A stretch of DNA of 7,258 nucleotides from Bacteroidales bacterium UBA4621 (GTDB lineage: Bacteria; Bacteroidota; Bacteroidia; Bacteroidales; Paludibacteraceae): the NCBI GenBank assembly GCA_002387325.1, contig DGIN01000012.1:1-7258 (forward strand). Direction: 5' to 3'. How positions within the stretch are numbered: position 1 is the first letter of the stretch; every line of letters starts with the position of its first letter. Positions 5,092 to 7,258 of this stretch are shown one piece after another. The notes beneath the pieces were generated by a model. It searched no databases. It was not told the origin of the DNA and saw only the letters and a list, made by a program, of their open reading frames with translations. The position numbers and the translations under genes were made by a program.

Positions 5092-7258
5092 AACGTTTCT
5101 GGAAGATATTCGGTATCACGCTCGGTGCGATAGTCGGGGTGTTGCTGGTTGTGGTGTGCGTGGCGATTTGGCTGATATTCACGCCCGCACGGCTGACACC
5201 TATCGTGCGGCAAGTGGCGGACAAGTATATCACCTGCCAACATGAGGTGGGCGAGGTGGACTTGACGTTCTTTTCCACGTTCCCCGAGTTCGGATTGCGC
5301 GTGGACGGACTCTGTCTCATCAACCCCACAGAGGGCGCGCAGAGCGATACGCTCTTGGCTGCACCCGAGGTGGTCGCTACGGTGAACATAGTGGAGTTCT
5401 TGCAGCACAGCAATCTGGTAGTCAGAGAGTTGTCGCTGCCTGATGCCGTAGCGAATATCTATATCGCCGCCGATGGTACGACCAATTTCAATGTATTTGC
5501 ACTCTCGTCGGACACCACGACTACCGACACCACTTCTTCGGGGCTGCCTTTCAAGCAAATCAGCGTGGACGCCGCCCGTATCGAGGGGCGGTATATCTCA
5601 TTTGTGGACGAAAAAGACAGTATCTCCGCTTCGCTGGCAAACACCGTCTTGGCGGCTCGTATCGGCAGTTGGGACGATGTGCTGCTGACGCTCCAATCGG
5701 AGGCTGTGAGTGCCACACTTGGCGATATGCAATATGCGGACAGCCTGCAGGTGGCGGTCTCGTTGCCTGTCTCGGTGGATTTGGAGAATATGCACTTTGC
5801 ATTGCACAAAGCCGAATTGCAGGTAAATGAGTTTGCTTTGCAGTTGGATGGCACGGCTGACATAGGCGACTCGATTACCTTAGATATACACGCGCGTGCG
5901 CACGAATGGCAGATAGCACCTTTGCTGGCACTTTTGCCCGCTTCGGTGACGGACATGCTCCGCGACATCAGTGTGGACGGGCGTGTGTCGCTCGATGCCG
6001 ATGTGCGGGGTGTGTATTGTGGGGCGCATATGCCGTTGGTGGATGCACATGTGGTGCTTGAGGACGGGCGTGGCAAGTATACTGCATTGCCTTATACTCT
6101 GCGCGATGTGGCATTGGACGCTGACGCACATATTGACCTCAACGACGACAAGGCGAGTGCGGTACAGATCCATTCGCTGACGGCAAAGACCAGAGACAGC
6201 CAAATAGACGCTTCGGGTGAGGTTACGGAACTGATGGAGGATATGCTGCTTGACCTCGAACTGAACGCCGATTTACACTTGCCCGATATAGCCTATTTCC
6301 TGCCGGAGAATATACTAACCACAGGGCAAGGTCAGGGTAAGGTCAGGGCAAAGATACACCTAAGCGACCTGACGGATATGCGTTTGGAGCGCGGGCAGTT
6401 CGGCGGCGATATACGCCTGCGAGGCGTGGACTTCCAAATGGATAGTATGCTGGCAAAACTGCCTGATACACGCTTGCAGTTTACGTTGCCTAACCCCAAA
6501 CCGTCGCGCAAGTCGGTTGGCTGGATAGCGGCGCAAGTGTCGTTGCAAAGTGTTGATTTCGAGATGATTGATGCGCTGACGGCGCAACTCGGGCAGACCG
6601 ATTTGCAGATAGAGGCAAGCAATATATTGGGCAATAGTCCTGTGCTTTGCGCTACACTCGGACTGCAATCCGCAGCACCTTTGCATGCCGCAATGGATAG
6701 TATGGAGGCAACCATTGCTGTCCCACATCTGGCTGCCTATGCGGAATACGATACCCAAGATACGACTATAGTGCCGACCTTGCAGGCGAACCTCTCTTTC
6801 GACGACCTGCGCGGATACTACACGGATATGCAGGCGCATCTGGCAAAGTCTTCGGTAGAGGCGAGTCTTCGTCCAAGCAAGCGCAACAAGTCCGTGCCGC
6901 GTTTGGAGGCATCCGTTCAAACGAAGGCGCTTGAGGGCAAGATGGGTAAAGATATGCAGGTGAAGACGGCGGCGCTGTCTCTCAAAGCGGCAGCACGCTA
7001 CAACAAACAGGGCGAGAACCTGCTCCTGCAATGGAACCCGAAACTGGATGTCGATTTGCAGGCGGGCGAAGCACACTTGGCGGCTGTCGGCAAACCTGTC
7101 TATATCCCGCAAATCACATTTTCCTATTCGAATAAAGACTTCCACATCGCACAGTCGCAAGTGCGGGTGGGCAACTCCGACTTTGCCCTCTCGGGCGAGG
7201 TGCAGAATATCGGTGCATGGCTGCGCAAACAAGGTGATTTGACAGGCGAACTGAACTT
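5088..7258 (+). CDS. AsmA-family envelope protein, C-terminus cut by window edge
   Basis: The frame from ATG 5088 stays open to the window end: 723 codons with no stop. The start overlaps the lipoprotein stop as ATGA. Residues 1-7 are basic (MKRFWKI) and residues about 8-31 form one hydrophobic helix, so the protein should be anchored in the inner membrane with the remainder in the periplasm. The sequence that follows (FTPARLTPIVRQVADKYI, then VGEVDLTFFSTFPEFGLRVDG at about 54-74, VVATVNIVEFLQ at 95-106 and ADGTTNFNVF at 128-137) is the usual opening of Bacteroidota AsmA-like proteins. Long alternating beta-strand segments follow, as expected for the AsmA/TamB-like repeating-groove superfamily linked to lipid transport or outer-membrane homeostasis. 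A Thr/Asp-rich linker lies at 139-151. The specific cargo is unknown. Family membership is supported by these features; function is inferred from the family. Confidence 0.88.
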   Translation, partial: MKRFWKIFGITLGAIVGVLLVVVCVAIWLIFTPARLTPIVRQVADKYITCQHEVGEVDLTFFSTFPEFGLRVDGLCLINPTEGAQSDTLLAAPEVVATVNIVEFLQHSNLVVRELSLPDAVANIYIAADGTTNFNVFALSSDTTTTDTTSSGLPFKQISVDAARIEGRYISFVDEKDSISASLANTVLAARIGSWDDVLLTLQSEAVSATLGDMQYADSLQVAVSLPVSVDLENMHFALHKAELQVNEFALQLDGTADIGDSITLDIHARAHEWQIAPLLALLPASVTDMLRDISVDGRVSLDADVRGVYCGAHMPLVDAHVVLEDGRGKYTALPYTLRDVALDADAHIDLNDDKASAVQIHSLTAKTRDSQIDASGEVTELMEDMLLDLELNADLHLPDIAYFLPENILTTGQGQGKVRAKIHLSDLTDMRLERGQFGGDIRLRGVDFQMDSMLAKLPDTRLQFTLPNPKPSRKSVGWIAAQVSLQSVDFEMIDALTAQLGQTDLQIEASNILGNSPVLCATLGLQSAAPLHAAMDSMEATIAVPHLAAYAEYDTQDTTIVPTLQANLSFDDLRGYYTDMQAHLAKSSVEASLRPSKRNKSVPRLEASVQTKALEGKMGKDMQVKTAALSLKAAARYNKQGENLLLQWNPKLDVDLQAGEAHLAAVGKPVYIPQITFSYSNKDFHIAQSQVRVGNSDFALSGEVQNIGAWLRKQGDLTGELN
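6322..6352. repeat. Degenerate 11-base tandem repeat in the AsmA-family gene
   Basis: Units cagggcaaggt (6322-6332), cagggtaaggt (6333-6343) and the partial cagggcaaa (6344-6352) follow each other directly, encoding GQGQGKVRAK near residue 412. Eleven bases is not a multiple of three, so gain or loss of one unit would shift the frame. This may be chance low complexity. Confidence 0.5.

Noticed and set aside
6360..7232. Minus-strand open frame of 290 codons opposite the AsmA-family gene
   Set aside because: The + strand frame is continuous over 723 codons with AsmA features, while the minus-strand frame is rich in Cys, His, Arg and Gln, as expected for an antisense shadow.
1..7258. GTNNAC as an avoided site
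   Set aside because: GTNNAC strings such as GTGGAC and GTTTAC occur in the window, so no depletion of this wider motif is seen.

Overview
The window looks like chromosomal DNA of a Bacteroidota species, most likely Bacteroidales. The reasons are an isoleucyl-tRNA synthetase whose wording matches my memory of Bacteroides-type IleRS (no C-terminal zinc finger, KMSKR signature), a small lipocalin-like lipoprotein of a Bacteroidales type, an AsmA-family protein of the Bacteroidota kind, and no strong Shine-Dalgarno sites. Spot counts of 60-base lines give about 55-60% GC in ileS and the AsmA gene and about 35-53% in the middle section. All five genes lie on the + strand.

Layout: (1) 1-3015, ileS without its N-terminus. 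(2) 3018-4665, a two-gene type II restriction-modification (R-M) module: a beta-class adenine methyltransferase starting 2 bases after the ileS stop, then, after a 4-base gap, a PD-(D/E)XK endonuclease that resembles HpaI/HincII. (3) 4675-5091, a small lipocalin-like lipoprotein. (4) 5088-7258, an AsmA-family protein anchored by one N-terminal membrane helix, overlapping the lipoprotein gene by four bases and running off the right edge. There is no gene-free stretch longer than 9 bases and no visible terminator, so the whole window could be transcribed as one unit.

How the genes work together: ileS and the lipoprotein/AsmA pair look like resident housekeeping and envelope genes. The R-M pair has lower GC, most clearly in the endonuclease, and looks like a later insertion that may rely on read-through from ileS. 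The methyltransferase would protect host sites and the endonuclease would cut unmethylated incoming DNA. A by-eye scan for GTYRAC, the site family predicted from the HpaI/HincII resemblance, found none in 7258 bases against about seven expected by chance.

The feature least explained by the gene list is a set of short tandem repeats inside ileS: five copies of a heptamer (1898-1932), a degenerate nonamer array that can also form a hairpin (298-336), and two copies of another heptamer (2953-2966). All stay in frame and seem to sit in variable loops of an essential enzyme. I see no clearly new multi-gene system; the R-M module and these coding-sequence repeats are the items most worth following up.
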